Under the pieces are notes generated by a model. The model searched no databases. It saw nothing but the letters and a program-made list of their open reading frames with translations, and had not been told where the DNA came from. 64,000 nt of DNA from contig NZ_CP015992.1 in the NCBI RefSeq assembly GCF_001708505.1, positions 3,534,001 through 3,598,000 of the forward strand, written 5' to 3'. The DNA comes from Pseudomonas sp. TCU-HL1 (lineage in GTDB: Bacteria; Pseudomonadota; Gammaproteobacteria; Pseudomonadales; Pseudomonadaceae). Position 1 is the first letter of the stretch. Each line of letters opens with the position of its first letter. Below are positions 1 to 9,308 of this stretch, piece by piece. The translations under genes were made by a program, and so were the position numbers.

Positions 1-230
1 CGTGCAAAGACTGTGAAACGCAGGTAGCTATTCCCCTCCTTGAGCCACCCGGGCAGCTTGATCGCTAGCCCAGTCCCGAAGGTGGCCTGCTTCGTCTGAT
101 TGAGCAACAGTTGATGGAACGTACTGGACAACCGCTGTTGCGACTTCTGCAATTGACCAGATCGGAAGCCATCTAGGTCCAGCTGCTTAGCTCGAGTCGC
201 CAGTGTTCGAGGCTCTCTAATCGCCGACAA
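1..230 (-). CDS. partial unrecognised open frame at window edge
   Basis: A minus-strand frame stays open from a TAG at 234-236 to the window edge and reads as a plausible protein, rich in Gln, Leu and Ser near its start. The only start-like codon near its beginning is TTG at 228-230, without a clear ribosome binding site. It may be the 5' end of a gene that continues to the left, or a remnant. I do not recognise the family. Confidence 0.3.
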   Translation of the reverse strand, partial: MSAIREPRTLATRAKQLDLDGFRSGQLQKSQQRLSSTFHQLLLNQTKQATFGTGLAIKLPGWLKEGNSYLRFTVFA

Positions 231-372
231 AATCTATCTTCAGCTGGCGGTGCGCTTGATGAATCAAAGACTTACAGAACGAATGTTCTAATTTCCCCTT
301 ATCTCGGAGTGATCCTTTCTAGGTTAGCCCCATACCGAAGTAGCTGCTGAAAATCGACACGCCCTAAATGAC

Positions 373-398
373 AAGGCACCTCATCATTGAGGCGCCTT
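373..398 (-). terminator. terminator of the PotABCD-like operon
   Basis: Eleven-base arms (AAGGCACCTCA / TGAGGCGCCTT) with one mismatch close a 4-base loop, 14 bases past the stop of the permease gene. The T tract on the minus strand is weak, so termination is likely but not textbook. Confidence 0.6.
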
Positions 399-412
399 AC
401 CTTGAAGCGACA

Positions 413-2113
413 TTAACGCTGTTCCCGAATCAGCCGCTGGGCAACCAGAATCAGGACCAAAGTGACCCCACCAATGCAGGTGAAGATTGCATTCATCGCA
501 GGCGTAAAACCGAAGCGCATCTGATTCCACACCCACACTGGCAGCGTCGGCTCGGTACCGGCCAGGAACAGCGTGACAATCACCTCATCGACCGAGAGCG
601 TAAAGCCTAGAAGCGCACCGCCCAGGATCGCACTACGAATCAGCGGGAACAGCACATGCAGGAACGTTCTCCACTGGTCTGCACCCAGGTCATAGGACGC
701 CTCTACCAAGGAGGGATCCAAACGCCGCAGGCGGGACAATACGATCATCATCACCACCGGCATCACGAACGATGCATGTCCGAGGATGACGCTGGGGATA
801 CCTTGAGGAACATTGAGGAGTTTGAACGCCAGCACGAGGGTGACACCGAGTACCACGCCAGGCAGGGCCACGGGGATCGCCAAGAGTTTCTCGACCCACG
901 CAGCATGGGCAATCTTGCCCAAACCCAGCATCACAGCGAAGCCAGTTCCCATGACCACCGAGAGGACCAGCACCGACGCACCAATGAACAGCGACCGACG
1001 AAGCGCCTCCATCATTGGACTGTCGCCTGCCATTTGCACGTACCACTGCAGAGTGAACGACTCCAGGGGGAAGGTCTGAATGCCATTCGAGTTAAAGGAG
1101 AACAGGACGATTACCAACAGCGGTGCATAGAGGAACAGATAGGGCAACACGAACAAGCCAGCTCCAATCCACGCTTTGACACCGGTGCGTCGCGTGGGCA
1201 CCGACTTGCCGCCGTCCTCGCCCGTCAGAATCCCTTGGGAGCGCGCCAGCAGGAAGGTAATCGCCAGGAAGGCAACTACGGTCAGCATCAACACCAGCGC
1301 CATCGCACCGCCAAATGGCCAGTTGCTGGCAATGCCAAATTGGGAGGCGATTACGGTCCCCACCATCGTGCCGTTCAACCCCCCCACCATGGAGGGCGTG
1401 ATGTAGTCGCCCACCGACATCAGAAAGGCCAGCGCAACGCCAATGGCAACCCCTGGGCGCGCCAGTGGCCACACGACTGTGGTGATGACACGGATAGGAC
1501 CTGCGCCAGAATCCCTGGCCGCTTCAAGCAGGTTTTCAGGGATGCGCTCCAGCGCGGCATAGGCAGACACGAAGATGAACGGAATCGAGATGTAGATGAA
1601 GGTCAGGAACACGGAGAATCCCGTGTAGAGGAATGCGGTGCTGGGGGTGTCCAGTATCCCGGTCCAAACCAGAAACGAGTTGAGGATTCCTCGCTCACCC
1701 AGGATGAGTTTCCAGGCAAAGACACGCATCAGCATGCTGATCCACAACGGAATGATCACCAGCAGAACGGCAGTCAGCCGTCCTCTGCTCAGCACGCGAC
1801 TGGCGTAGTACGCCATGGGAAACGCGATCATGGCTGCCACTATCGAGGAGCCTGCCGCAACCAGGACGGTCTTCCCGAGCAGCGTTAGGAAGCTCGCCGA
1901 CTGGAACAGCCGCATGTAGTTCGCGAGGGTGAACTCGTAGACGATGGCGCCGCCGGAGGAGCGCATGAAGCTGACACCGAGCAGCAGCAGTGTGGGCAGC
2001 GCGATGAGGGCCAGGATCCATACCCACAGCAAGGGTTTGGCCCACTTCAGTGAGCCTCCCGTAGCAGTGGGTTTTGTCTGGGGGTCGGTCATGGGAATAG
2101 CGTACTCAGCCAT
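413..2113 (-). CDS. fused two-domain ABC permease, PotB-PotC type
   Basis: This 566-residue inner-membrane protein holds two complete BPD_transp_1 permease domains in one chain, about residues 20-295 and 315-566, each with about six membrane helices. Each half carries its own EAA loop that contacts the ATPase: ENLLEAARDSGAG near residue 192 and SLVEASYDLGADQW near residue 487. PotB and PotC are normally separate proteins, so this is a fusion. The ATG at 2111-2113 overlaps the end of the ATPase gene by 8 bases, so the two are translationally coupled. With the ATPase and the Tat-exported binding protein upstream it forms an importer for a polyamine, betaine or similar small cation. The substrate is inferred only from the family. 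Confidence 0.9.
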   Translation of the reverse strand: MAEYAIPMTDPQTKPTATGGSLKWAKPLLWVWILALIALPTLLLLGVSFMRSSGGAIVYEFTLANYMRLFQSASFLTLLGKTVLVAAGSSIVAAMIAFPMAYYASRVLSRGRLTAVLLVIIPLWISMLMRVFAWKLILGERGILNSFLVWTGILDTPSTAFLYTGFSVFLTFIYISIPFIFVSAYAALERIPENLLEAARDSGAGPIRVITTVVWPLARPGVAIGVALAFLMSVGDYITPSMVGGLNGTMVGTVIASQFGIASNWPFGGAMALVLMLTVVAFLAITFLLARSQGILTGEDGGKSVPTRRTGVKAWIGAGLFVLPYLFLYAPLLVIVLFSFNSNGIQTFPLESFTLQWYVQMAGDSPMMEALRRSLFIGASVLVLSVVMGTGFAVMLGLGKIAHAAWVEKLLAIPVALPGVVLGVTLVLAFKLLNVPQGIPSVILGHASFVMPVVMMIVLSRLRRLDPSLVEASYDLGADQWRTFLHVLFPLIRSAILGGALLGFTLSVDEVIVTLFLAGTEPTLPVWVWNQMRFGFTPAMNAIFTCIGGVTLVLILVAQRLIREQR

Positions 2114-3185
2114 GGAGCACCACCCCTTCGCTCGGGCGAAAACCTATCTGTACATTGCCGCCCAGCTGCACGCTGGCACCCTTTCGGGCCGGAGCCACTG
2201 CGATGAGCTCCTTGCCAGCGCAATCGACTTTCACCTCGAGGCAGTTACCCAAGAACAGCACATCACGAACAACCGCGGGCATGGCGAGGTGCTCTGCACC
2301 ACTGGCTCCAGGCTCCAGAATCTCCAGGGCTTCATAGCGGATGCTGTATTTCGCTTTGCCAGCCGGCGCCGATTCAGGCAGCGGGAACTGGTGCCCCAGC
2401 AATGTCGCCGTGCTGCCATTTCCCGAACTGGTAATGTCGATATCAACGATGTTCGCCTTCCCAATGAAACGGGCGACAAACTCGTTGCTGGGCCTGAAGT
2501 AAATGTCCGCCGGCGAGCCCAGTTGCTGAATGACACCTTGGCTCACAATGGCCACACGGTTGGACATGGACAAGGCTTCGCCTTGATCGTGGGTCACATA
2601 GACAAACGTCATGCCCAGTTCTCGCTGCAGACGCACCAGAACATGCTGCATCTGCTGGCGGAGATTCAGGTCCAGTGCCCCCAAGGGCTCATCGAGGAGC
2701 AGCACCTTGGGCCGGCCAGCAAGGGCTCGCGCCAGCGCAATACGCTGGCGTTGGCCACCACTCATCTGATGCGGATAGCGCTGAGCAAACGCAGACATCT
2801 CGACCAGCCCCAAGACCTCGCTCACACGCTTGGCTGCCTCTCCCGAAGCCATCCCGGCCATCCGCAGTGGGTAACGTACGTTCTCCTCGACCGTCATGTG
2901 CGGGAACAGGGCATACGACTGAAACACCGTATGCACTTCCCGTTTGTTCGGTGGGGTATGGGTCACATTGCGCCCAGCCAAAATCACTTGCCCTGAATCT
3001 GCCGTTTCAAAACCGGCGATCAACCGCAAAGCTGTGGTTTTGCCTGACCCACTGGGGCCCAGAATGGAGAAGAACTCACCCGGAGCAATGTCCAACGAGA
3101 TCTTTTGAAGCGCCGGCTTGGTCGCGCCGGCATAGGTTTTTTCGACGTTTACAAAGCTCAGGATGGATTCGGTAGAGGACGCCAT
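2106..3185 (-). CDS. ABC transporter ATPase, PotA type
   Basis: This 359-residue ATPase powers the adjacent permease. It has a Walker A loop (GPSGSGKTT, near residue 43), the signature MSGGQRQRIALARA, Walker B plus D-loop LLLDEPLGALD and the switch histidine in THDQGEA. The last 100 or so residues form a TOBE-type regulatory domain, as in PotA, FbpC and CysA. It lies 21 bases after the binding-protein gene and overlaps the permease gene, so all three genes are one transcript. The substrate cannot be read from an ATPase. The start ATG at 3183-3185 has only a weak ribosome binding site. Confidence 0.93.
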   Translation of the reverse strand: MASSTESILSFVNVEKTYAGATKPALQKISLDIAPGEFFSILGPSGSGKTTALRLIAGFETADSGQVILAGRNVTHTPPNKREVHTVFQSYALFPHMTVEENVRYPLRMAGMASGEAAKRVSEVLGLVEMSAFAQRYPHQMSGGQRQRIALARALAGRPKVLLLDEPLGALDLNLRQQMQHVLVRLQRELGMTFVYVTHDQGEALSMSNRVAIVSQGVIQQLGSPADIYFRPSNEFVARFIGKANIVDIDITSSGNGSTATLLGHQFPLPESAPAGKAKYSIRYEALEILEPGASGAEHLAMPAVVRDVLFLGNCLEVKVDCAGKELIAVAPARKGASVQLGGNVQIGFRPSEGVVLHG

Positions 3186-3206
3186 GGCTTTTGTTACCTA
3201 CGTTAA

Positions 3207-4313
3207 TTACAGAATGCCGGCCTTGAAGTCGTTCCAGATTTCTACGCGACGGTCGATGTTCTCCGGAGATTGGAAGATCGACATCTTTTCCCAGAAACCG
3301 GGCTTCGACTGGTCGATGACGTTTGTCTTGGCCAGGATGTCTGCGGGGACACCTGCCTCTTGGCCGCCGGCTTCGGTCAGCACACCGTTGTTAAATGAGG
3401 TGGAGATGAAGCGCCCTTGCCAGGGCAGACTCAGGTTGTCATTCATGAAGCGGTACACCGCTTCGCGCTGTCCTTGCGGCGTGATAACGGCGCTGTCGAT
3501 CCAGGTCGGCGTGCCTTCCTTCGGGAACCGATAATTGAACTTCTTACCCTTGGATTGCAGGGCGTAGACCGTGTTGATGTTCTGGCAGTAACCGACCACC
3601 GCCTCCCCTTGCGCGTACTGCTGCAGCGCATCATCAAAACCACGCGCGATTGTCCGCACCTGAGGCCGAAGTGCTCGCAGCGCCTGGATGCATTCTTCGA
3701 ACTCCGCATCCGTCAGGTTGTACGGGTTTGCCGCGCCCACGTAGAGGGCGATCATTGGGAAGGTGATGTAAGCATCATCGAAGAGGCTGACTTTGCCTTG
3801 GTACTTTTTGTCCCACAGCACCGCCCAGGAGTCCGGCGGTGAAGTGAATACCGTTTCGTCATACATCAACGGTTGAGTGCCCCAGTTATAGGGCAGGCCG
3901 AAGAGCTTGCCGTCGATGGTGGCGCGCTCCTGGTAATGCAGGCCAGAGGTGATGTTCTTCGCGTTCGGAATCTTCGAGGCGTCAATCGGAGTGATCAGTC
4001 CGAGTTCCTTGTAGCGCGGAATTGAGCCTGTCTCGAAATAGATGATGTCCGCCTTGACCGCGCCCGACTGGGTTTGGGCGAAGATCTCGTCGCTGGAACC
4101 TGCCCGGACCACCTTCACCTTGATACCAGTGTTCTTGGTCCACTCTGCAACCCACGCATCGTCGTGATACGTCTCCCACGTCAGGATGGTGATCTCATCA
4201 TCGCTAGCGGCGAACACATTGCGTGCCCCGCCCATTGCCATGACTGCCGCAGCGGTACCGCTCAGCGCCAAGAACTGGCGGCGTCCCAGGGTAAAACCGT
4301 TCTTTTTATCCAT
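3207..4313 (-). CDS. periplasmic solute-binding protein, PotD/PotF type
   Basis: This is a type 2 periplasmic binding protein of 368 residues. The ATG at 4311-4313 follows AAGGGG with good spacing; a longer open frame upstream lacks a site and would bury the signal. The N-terminus has a twin-arginine export signal (GRRQFLALSG) followed by an Ala-rich core and cleavage near ARNVFAAS. The mature part begins ITILTWETY, typical of spermidine/putrescine-binding proteins. It is the first gene of the importer operon, with a GTATAC operator about 155 bases upstream, so it is probably induced with the rest of the locus. The ligand is not determined; relatives bind polyamines, opines or betaines. Confidence 0.9.
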   Translation of the reverse strand: MDKKNGFTLGRRQFLALSGTAAAVMAMGGARNVFAASDDEITILTWETYHDDAWVAEWTKNTGIKVKVVRAGSSDEIFAQTQSGAVKADIIYFETGSIPRYKELGLITPIDASKIPNAKNITSGLHYQERATIDGKLFGLPYNWGTQPLMYDETVFTSPPDSWAVLWDKKYQGKVSLFDDAYITFPMIALYVGAANPYNLTDAEFEECIQALRALRPQVRTIARGFDDALQQYAQGEAVVGYCQNINTVYALQSKGKKFNYRFPKEGTPTWIDSAVITPQGQREAVYRFMNDNLSLPWQGRFISTSFNNGVLTEAGGQEAGVPADILAKTNVIDQSKPGFWEKMSIFQSPENIDRRVEIWNDFKAGIL

Positions 4314-4461
4314 TGAGTAACCCCTTGCAACGAGATTGAGTGGACATCGATTGCAGATACAGCCAACCGCCGTGTTGCTGGACCTTCGTTCCTGCCTCCT
4401 TCGCCTAGGGCACTTAGCCAAAGGCGATGAGTCCGTGGAGCTCAGGAGATCGAATATCCTG

Positions 4462-4479
4462 TATTTCGTATACGGTATT
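4462..4479. promoter_or_regulatory. GTATAC operator 1, before the importer operon
   Basis: The palindromic core GTATAC at 4468-4473 has flanks TTTC and GGTA. It lies about 155 bases before the binding-protein start. It matches the repeated element found at the other promoters of the locus. Confidence 0.6.
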
Positions 4480-4758
4480 TAGTAGGCATAAAACATGCCG
4501 AGCTGCCCTCTCTACCCTCCCGATTAATCTAATTACCATAACTAATTGATTTTAAAGCACTTACCCTGATACATCGTGATTACCACTTACAGCAACCGCA
4601 AGGACCGGGTGTTACATTTTTGGGCGAGTTGCAGGTCGTCGAACCAAAATGGAACCGATGGTTACATGCTCTGCAACCTGCCCCACCACTACCGCGAGGC
4701 CTGGTAAGTATGGTCGAGTTACCTCCGTACTGCTGGCAGACGGCCATTTTCCAGGTGC
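4480..4758. other. intergenic stretch, no gene seen
   Basis: Between operator 1 and the terminator of the enolase-superfamily gene I see AT-rich sequence at 4510-4560 and no convincing open frame on either strand. Confidence 0.5.
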
Positions 4759-4793
4759 AAAAAAGGCGCTCCGTCCTAATGACTGCGAGCGCC
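4759..4793 (-). terminator. terminator after the enolase-superfamily gene
   Basis: On the minus strand a GGCGCTC / GAGCGCC stem is followed by six T residues (plus-strand A run at 4759-4764), about 60 bases past the stop. Confidence 0.7.
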
Positions 4794-4854
4794 CATGCGT
4801 TGAACAACTCCTCCATTGACTGGCATGAGCGTCCAGGTCCAGTTGACCTTGGGA

Positions 4855-5961
4855 TCAAGCCCCGATCGTGAACTGGGGCTTGCCGAGTCGGCCCAGGTCT
4901 ACCTCAATGCCCAGACCTGCGCCTTTGGGGGCAGAGCCATGACCGTTCTCCGAGCGAGGCTGGTAACCAGCCAGATGCCCATCAGTCCAATCATTGAAGA
5001 ATGGGGTCATCAGTAACGACTCGGGACGAGTAGTGGCGGCGACATGGCTTGTGGCAGCCGTGATGATATCGCCGCCCCACATGTCCTCGACCGATACCGC
5101 CATGTTCAGCTCCTGAAGCAGGTCACGAGCTTTCACCACATTGGTCAGGCCGCCGAGTTTGCCGAACTTGAGATTCACCGAGACGGCGTTGGCTTCGTAC
5201 TTCGCTCGATAAACCTCATCGTGGTTGACAATCGACTCATCGAGAACCAGCGGCAGTGCCGAGCCGCGGTGGGCCAGGATGCAGTCAATCGTGCTGCGGC
5301 AGGGCTGCTCGACGTAGACAGGCAGGCCCGCCATACCTTGAATGGCCAGTTTGGCCGCAGCCAACGACCACCCGCCATTGGAGTCTGCAACGATCACGGT
5401 TTGCGCATCGCCGGCCTCAACGCTGGCACGGGTTCGGGCGATGTCATCAAACGGGTTGTTCCCCACCTTCAGCTGGAAGCGGTTGATACCAGCAGCACGG
5501 CGCTCTTTGATGAACTCAGCCATCGACTCGGGCGAGCCAAGCGGTACCGCTTCATAGATGGGGAAGCGCTCATTGATGACACCGCCGATCAGTGCCGAGA
5601 TTGGCCGGTTCAGCGACTTACCAAGGATGTCCCAGCAGGCGATATCGATGGGGCTTTTGGCGAACTCCTGCCCCATGAGCGTCGCATTCATAATACGGTT
5701 GACCTTTCCAATGTTGGTCGGGTCTACGCCAATCAGCGCGCTGGCCAGGTCCTTCAGAGCGGTCCGGATGCCTTCAGGGAACGTGGGCAGATAGACCTTG
5801 CCCAGCGTGGTGATCTCGCCCCACCCGTCGATACCTTCATCGGTGCGAATCCGCACCACGATGCCATCCTCGGTACTGGCGCTGCGATCACCCGACATGA
5901 CGTAGGTGCCGTGGGCATAGCCTACCTCGTAGCTGAATACATCGATTCCGACAATCTTCAT
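4855..5961 (-). CDS. enolase-superfamily (MR/MLE) racemase, epimerase or dehydratase
   Basis: This 368-residue protein has the MR/MLE capping domain followed by the barrel. Metal ligands fit Asp in VIVADSNGG, Glu in VYVEQP and Asp in VLDESI. A lysine in FQLKVGN on the second strand and another in NLKFGKLGG on the opposite face are the expected acid/base pair for abstracting an alpha proton. The ATG at 5959-5961 follows GAGGG by 8 bases. Family members next to Ldh2-type reductases and aldehyde dehydrogenases include 4-hydroxyproline-betaine 2-epimerase and cis-3-hydroxy-L-proline dehydratase. The latter would feed the reductase encoded at 11495-12496. That assignment is inferred from context; only the fold and active-site layout are seen directly. 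Confidence 0.85.
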   Translation of the reverse strand: MKIVGIDVFSYEVGYAHGTYVMSGDRSASTEDGIVVRIRTDEGIDGWGEITTLGKVYLPTFPEGIRTALKDLASALIGVDPTNIGKVNRIMNATLMGQEFAKSPIDIACWDILGKSLNRPISALIGGVINERFPIYEAVPLGSPESMAEFIKERRAAGINRFQLKVGNNPFDDIARTRASVEAGDAQTVIVADSNGGWSLAAAKLAIQGMAGLPVYVEQPCRSTIDCILAHRGSALPLVLDESIVNHDEVYRAKYEANAVSVNLKFGKLGGLTNVVKARDLLQELNMAVSVEDMWGGDIITAATSHVAATTRPESLLMTPFFNDWTDGHLAGYQPRSENGHGSAPKGAGLGIEVDLGRLGKPQFTIGA

Positions 5962-6142
5962 TCCCAATACCCTCTAGTCGATCCTGCGGGAACAGGTTTC
6001 TGAGTCAGGCTTAGCCGCGGCCGGACAGAAGTGGCCGTGGCCACGGCAGGCCATGAAATGGCTGAGTACGACAGCGACCAATAAACGCATTGGCCTGCCG
6101 CACACCGTCACCTGAGACTAAACCATCGCAAAGCGTATTTCA

Positions 6143-6160
6143 AATTCCGTATACGAAATA
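6143..6160. promoter_or_regulatory. GTATAC operator 2, before the enolase-superfamily gene
   Basis: Core GTATAC at 6149-6154 with TTCC and GAAA flanks, about 190 bases before the start codon. The surrounding 5962-6330 region has no other gene. Confidence 0.6.
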
Positions 6161-6330
6161 ATATCCAGAAAAATAAGGCCACTCGACCCACGTCCATTCA
6201 GAGAATGGGACTGTGTCGCTGAGTTGGCTCGAAGCAGAACCGCGGCCGAGCAGAGGCGATAAGGAAAGTCGGACGCGAAGGACTGGACCGCTCGCGCCGA
6301 GAAGTGTGCGCGCCTGAGAGGCGCGCGGAA

Positions 6331-7014
6331 TCAGGATTTGGCGGGGCCTTTCGGAAGGTGTGCAAACAAGGCATCGCACACGCTGTGGATATGCTCCTCA
6401 ACAAGCTTTCCAGCCAGCTTGGCATTCTTCGCTCGGCAGGCCGCCAGAATGGCCCGGTGCTCTTCATCAGCATGGGCTTTGCCGTCATCTGAGAGTTCAA
6501 TCTGCATGCGCAGGTAACGTTCGATCTTGTCGTGAATCGAGCGAACCATGTTCAGCACGAAAGGCCGCTGAGCGGCTTCATACAGGGCGGCATGGAACGC
6601 CCAGTTAAGTTCTGCCCAACGCCCGGTGTCCTCAAGCTTCATGAACTCTTGAAGGGTTGCCTCTGCACGCTTGAAATCGGCCTCGGTGAGGTACGGGATA
6701 GCTTGCTTGATCAGTTGGACTTCCAGCAGGACACGCACCTCGAAGATCTGCGCCAGCTCGAACTCGCTGATACGGGTTACCAATGCACCGCGATTCCGGT
6801 GAAACTCGACCAGGCCTTCTGCCTCAAGCCGTTTCAAGGCTTCGCGAACGGGAATCTTGCTGACGTTGAACGCACGCGCAATATCATCCTGGCGGATCGG
6901 CTCGTCTTCACGAATTTCCCCCTTGATGATGGCATTGCGGAGGAACTTGAGGATCACCTCCGAAGTCGACGGTGCATTACCAAGGTTCGGGACGTTCAGC
7001 ATTGAGTAAGACAC
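6331..7014 (-). CDS. GntR-family (FCD) transcriptional regulator, paralogue 1
   Basis: A winged-helix GntR domain (recognition segment NVSKIPVREALKRLEAEGLV) is followed by an all-helical FCD effector domain. It is closely similar along its whole length to the regulator at 17429-18163. I place the start at GTG 7012-7014, giving 227 residues, because GGAG lies 7 bases upstream; the paralogue uses the same GTG arrangement. An upstream ATG at 7036-7038 has no ribosome binding site. Two palindromic operator copies lie immediately upstream, which suggests autoregulation. FCD regulators usually repress until a pathway metabolite binds; the metabolite here is unknown. Confidence 0.9.
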   Translation of the reverse strand: MSYSMLNVPNLGNAPSTSEVILKFLRNAIIKGEIREDEPIRQDDIARAFNVSKIPVREALKRLEAEGLVEFHRNRGALVTRISEFELAQIFEVRVLLEVQLIKQAIPYLTEADFKRAEATLQEFMKLEDTGRWAELNWAFHAALYEAAQRPFVLNMVRSIHDKIERYLRMQIELSDDGKAHADEEHRAILAACRAKNAKLAGKLVEEHIHSVCDALFAHLPKGPAKS

Positions 7015-7043
7015 GGTGAGACTCCGGACCAGGCGCATTAGGA

Positions 7044-7079
7044 ATATGTTATACGAGATAAGTTAGCGTATACCATATT
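7044..7079. promoter_or_regulatory. operators 3 and 4 at the gntR1 promoter
   Basis: A degenerate copy (TGTTATACGAGA, 7047-7058) and a full core GTATAC (7068-7073) lie about 19 bases apart, just upstream of the GTG start of the regulator. This tandem arrangement would suit autorepression. Confidence 0.6.
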
Positions 7080-7112
7080 CCCCATTCGCCGATCCACAAC
7101 CACCTATCTTCC

Positions 7113-9230
7113 TCAGACCCTGAAGCTACTCATCAACCGTTGCTGGTGATCGGCCAGAGCATCGAGTCCCTTGCTGATTTCCGAGGATTCCAGGGCCTGT
7201 CGCGCCAAGCGTTCGGTGACATCGCGAATGGCCGATACGTTGCGGTTCACTTCCTCCGAAACCGCGCTCTGCTCTTCAGCAGCGCTCGCGATCTGTAGGT
7301 TCATCCCGGTGATCGCCTCGATGCCTTCTGCAATCCGCTGCAGCGCTGCCACCGCCATCTGCACATGCTTGACGCTTTTGTCCGCTTCCTCGCGAGTAGC
7401 ATCCATCGACTTCACGACAGCCTGAGTTCCGCCCTGCAAGCGTTCGATCACTTCCTGGATTTCGGTAACTGAAGTCTGAGTTCGTTGCGCAAGGCTGCGA
7501 ACTTCATCCGCGACCACTGCGAATCCACGTCCCGACTCCCCTGCCCTCGCTGCTTCAATGGCGGCATTCAGCGCCAGGAGATTGGTCTGCTCGGCAACGG
7601 AGCGAATCACGTCGAGGACCTTGCCGATCTGCTCGCTGTTTTGCTCCAGGGACAAGGCCTGCGCTCCAGCCTGTTCGATCTCTTCGACGAGCGAATCGAT
7701 CGCGCTGGTTGCCCGGCCAATGACTTGGTTGCCATTGTTCACCGCCTCTTCGACCGTGGTCATGGCCTGGGCGGCCATGGACGCATTCTGGGCAACATCC
7801 TGAGCGGTGGCACTCATCTCCTGGGCTGCCGTGGCGACTTGGTCCACCTCCAGGAACTGCTGCTGCATCCCGGAGTTGGTATCCGATGCAATCTGAGACG
7901 CGCGGTAGGCGGTCTGACGAGTTTGTCCCACAGAGTCGCTAACCTGGGAGACTATCGGCTGGAGCTTGTCCAGGAAGGTGTTGAACCAGTAGACCAGTTT
8001 TCCGAGCTCGTCCTGCCCCGCGTAGGTGAGTCGCTGGGTCAGATCACCATCCTTCCCCGCAATGTTTTCGACCATATCGGAAACGGTGAGGACCGGGCGT
8101 GCAATGGATCGCGCCACAAGCCCCAACAGAATCAAGCTCACTCCGAAAATCATGATGCCTACAGTAACTTGAGTAGCAATCGCTGACTGACGATGCTCCT
8201 CCAACTGACGCTGCAGCTCATCCGAAGGCTTCATGTAAGTGGCGTCGGGAACACTGATAACCACCCCCCAGTTGGCCGCCCCCTCGACCGGTGCGAAGCC
8301 AAGAATCGCATTCAAAGCTCCCTGGTCCGAGTAACTGAAATCTACCCCCTCCTTCATCTTGGTGATGATGGTCATCGCGTGCTCGGGATACAGAGCGTTG
8401 ATGCCTTTGCCAAGGCTCTCAGCGTTCTTGCTCTGGGCGGCAATGGCTCCCGCTGGGCTGATCAAACTCACCGTCGCCATTCCGTCAAAGATGCTACGAC
8501 CGCTGGTTTCCAACAGGCGCTGCAACTCTGAGAGGGTAATGTCCACGCTCAGAACGCCGATGACCTTATTCCCTTCCAGGAGCGGCAGAGCGACCGTCGA
8601 CATCAGGGTCGGCACACCGTTGTAAGAGTAGGTATAGGGTTCGGTGACGCACACACGCTTGGTTTTGTGCGGACAACGGATCCATTCACTGCTGACGGTG
8701 CCATCATCGGCCAGTTCGCTATCGGTCATGGAGTAGCTGGGAACTGACGCTGACGCGTAGGAAGCGAAGCGACCGGAGTTGTTGCCCTGACCAACTCCCG
8801 TATCGATGAAGTCGCCATCGCGACCGTCGAGCGCATTGGCATCGAAGACCAATGCAACCCCCAACACTTCTCGATTTTCCTTAATCTGCGCGTAGAGTGC
8901 ATCGTACAGGGCCTTGCGTAGTTCGGCCGGACCGAATCCATGAAGGCGCGCTTGCTCGCGCATCACCGCGACCTGCTGAACCAATGTACGGCCAAACACC
9001 AAGGCATCACTGAACCGCTCACGGACCACCGCGGCCTGGCGGGCACTGATCTGCGCCATACCGGTCAACGAGGACGCTTTCAGGGTGTCCCGGCTGGACA
9101 CGCTGACGATGGACGACAATCGTTCAATGCTCTGGGTCGAGAACAGGACAAGGGTGATAGCAGTCAGCAGGATGCACGCTCCAGACAGCACACCGATCTT
9201 GCCTTTGATTGAAAGCTTGATGCCGAACAT
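7113..9230 (-). CDS. methyl-accepting chemotaxis protein with double-Cache sensor
   Basis: This chemoreceptor has about 705 residues. It begins with a membrane helix (about 12-34) and a large periplasmic dCache_1 domain to about residue 340. A second helix (IMIFGVSLILLGLVA), a HAMP domain and a long signalling coiled coil follow. The coiled-coil tip EQTNLLALNAAIEAARAGE is the CheA/CheW contact region. There is no C-terminal CheR-binding pentapeptide. The signalling part resembles the PctA/PctB amino-acid receptors of Pseudomonas. I chose the ATG at 9228-9230, which has purine-rich sequence upstream; a longer frame starts at 9263. Its place among the catabolic genes suggests it senses the same substrate. 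Confidence 0.92.
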   Translation of the reverse strand: MFGIKLSIKGKIGVLSGACILLTAITLVLFSTQSIERLSSIVSVSSRDTLKASSLTGMAQISARQAAVVRERFSDALVFGRTLVQQVAVMREQARLHGFGPAELRKALYDALYAQIKENREVLGVALVFDANALDGRDGDFIDTGVGQGNNSGRFASYASASVPSYSMTDSELADDGTVSSEWIRCPHKTKRVCVTEPYTYSYNGVPTLMSTVALPLLEGNKVIGVLSVDITLSELQRLLETSGRSIFDGMATVSLISPAGAIAAQSKNAESLGKGINALYPEHAMTIITKMKEGVDFSYSDQGALNAILGFAPVEGAANWGVVISVPDATYMKPSDELQRQLEEHRQSAIATQVTVGIMIFGVSLILLGLVARSIARPVLTVSDMVENIAGKDGDLTQRLTYAGQDELGKLVYWFNTFLDKLQPIVSQVSDSVGQTRQTAYRASQIASDTNSGMQQQFLEVDQVATAAQEMSATAQDVAQNASMAAQAMTTVEEAVNNGNQVIGRATSAIDSLVEEIEQAGAQALSLEQNSEQIGKVLDVIRSVAEQTNLLALNAAIEAARAGESGRGFAVVADEVRSLAQRTQTSVTEIQEVIERLQGGTQAVVKSMDATREEADKSVKHVQMAVAALQRIAEGIEAITGMNLQIASAAEEQSAVSEEVNRNVSAIRDVTERLARQALESSEISKGLDALADHQQRLMSSFRV

Positions 9231-9264
9231 GTCCTCGCCCTCTCCTTGTTCATTCTTGCGCAAG

Positions 9265-9291
9265 CAAAAAAAAGCCCCGGAGCACCGGGGC
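9265..9291 (-). terminator. terminator after the KGSA dehydrogenase gene
   Basis: Stem GCCCCGG / CCGGGGC (9274-9280, 9285-9291), loop AGCA, followed on the minus strand by a run of T residues. It separates the dehydrogenase from the chemoreceptor gene. Confidence 0.85.
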
Positions 9292-9308
9292 GAAGCCTAA
9301 ATACAGAC

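Noticed and set aside
656..1888. 410-residue plus-strand open frame
   Set aside because: It is antisense to the fused permease; composition (His, Gln, Arg rich) is typical of a shadow of a GC-rich gene.
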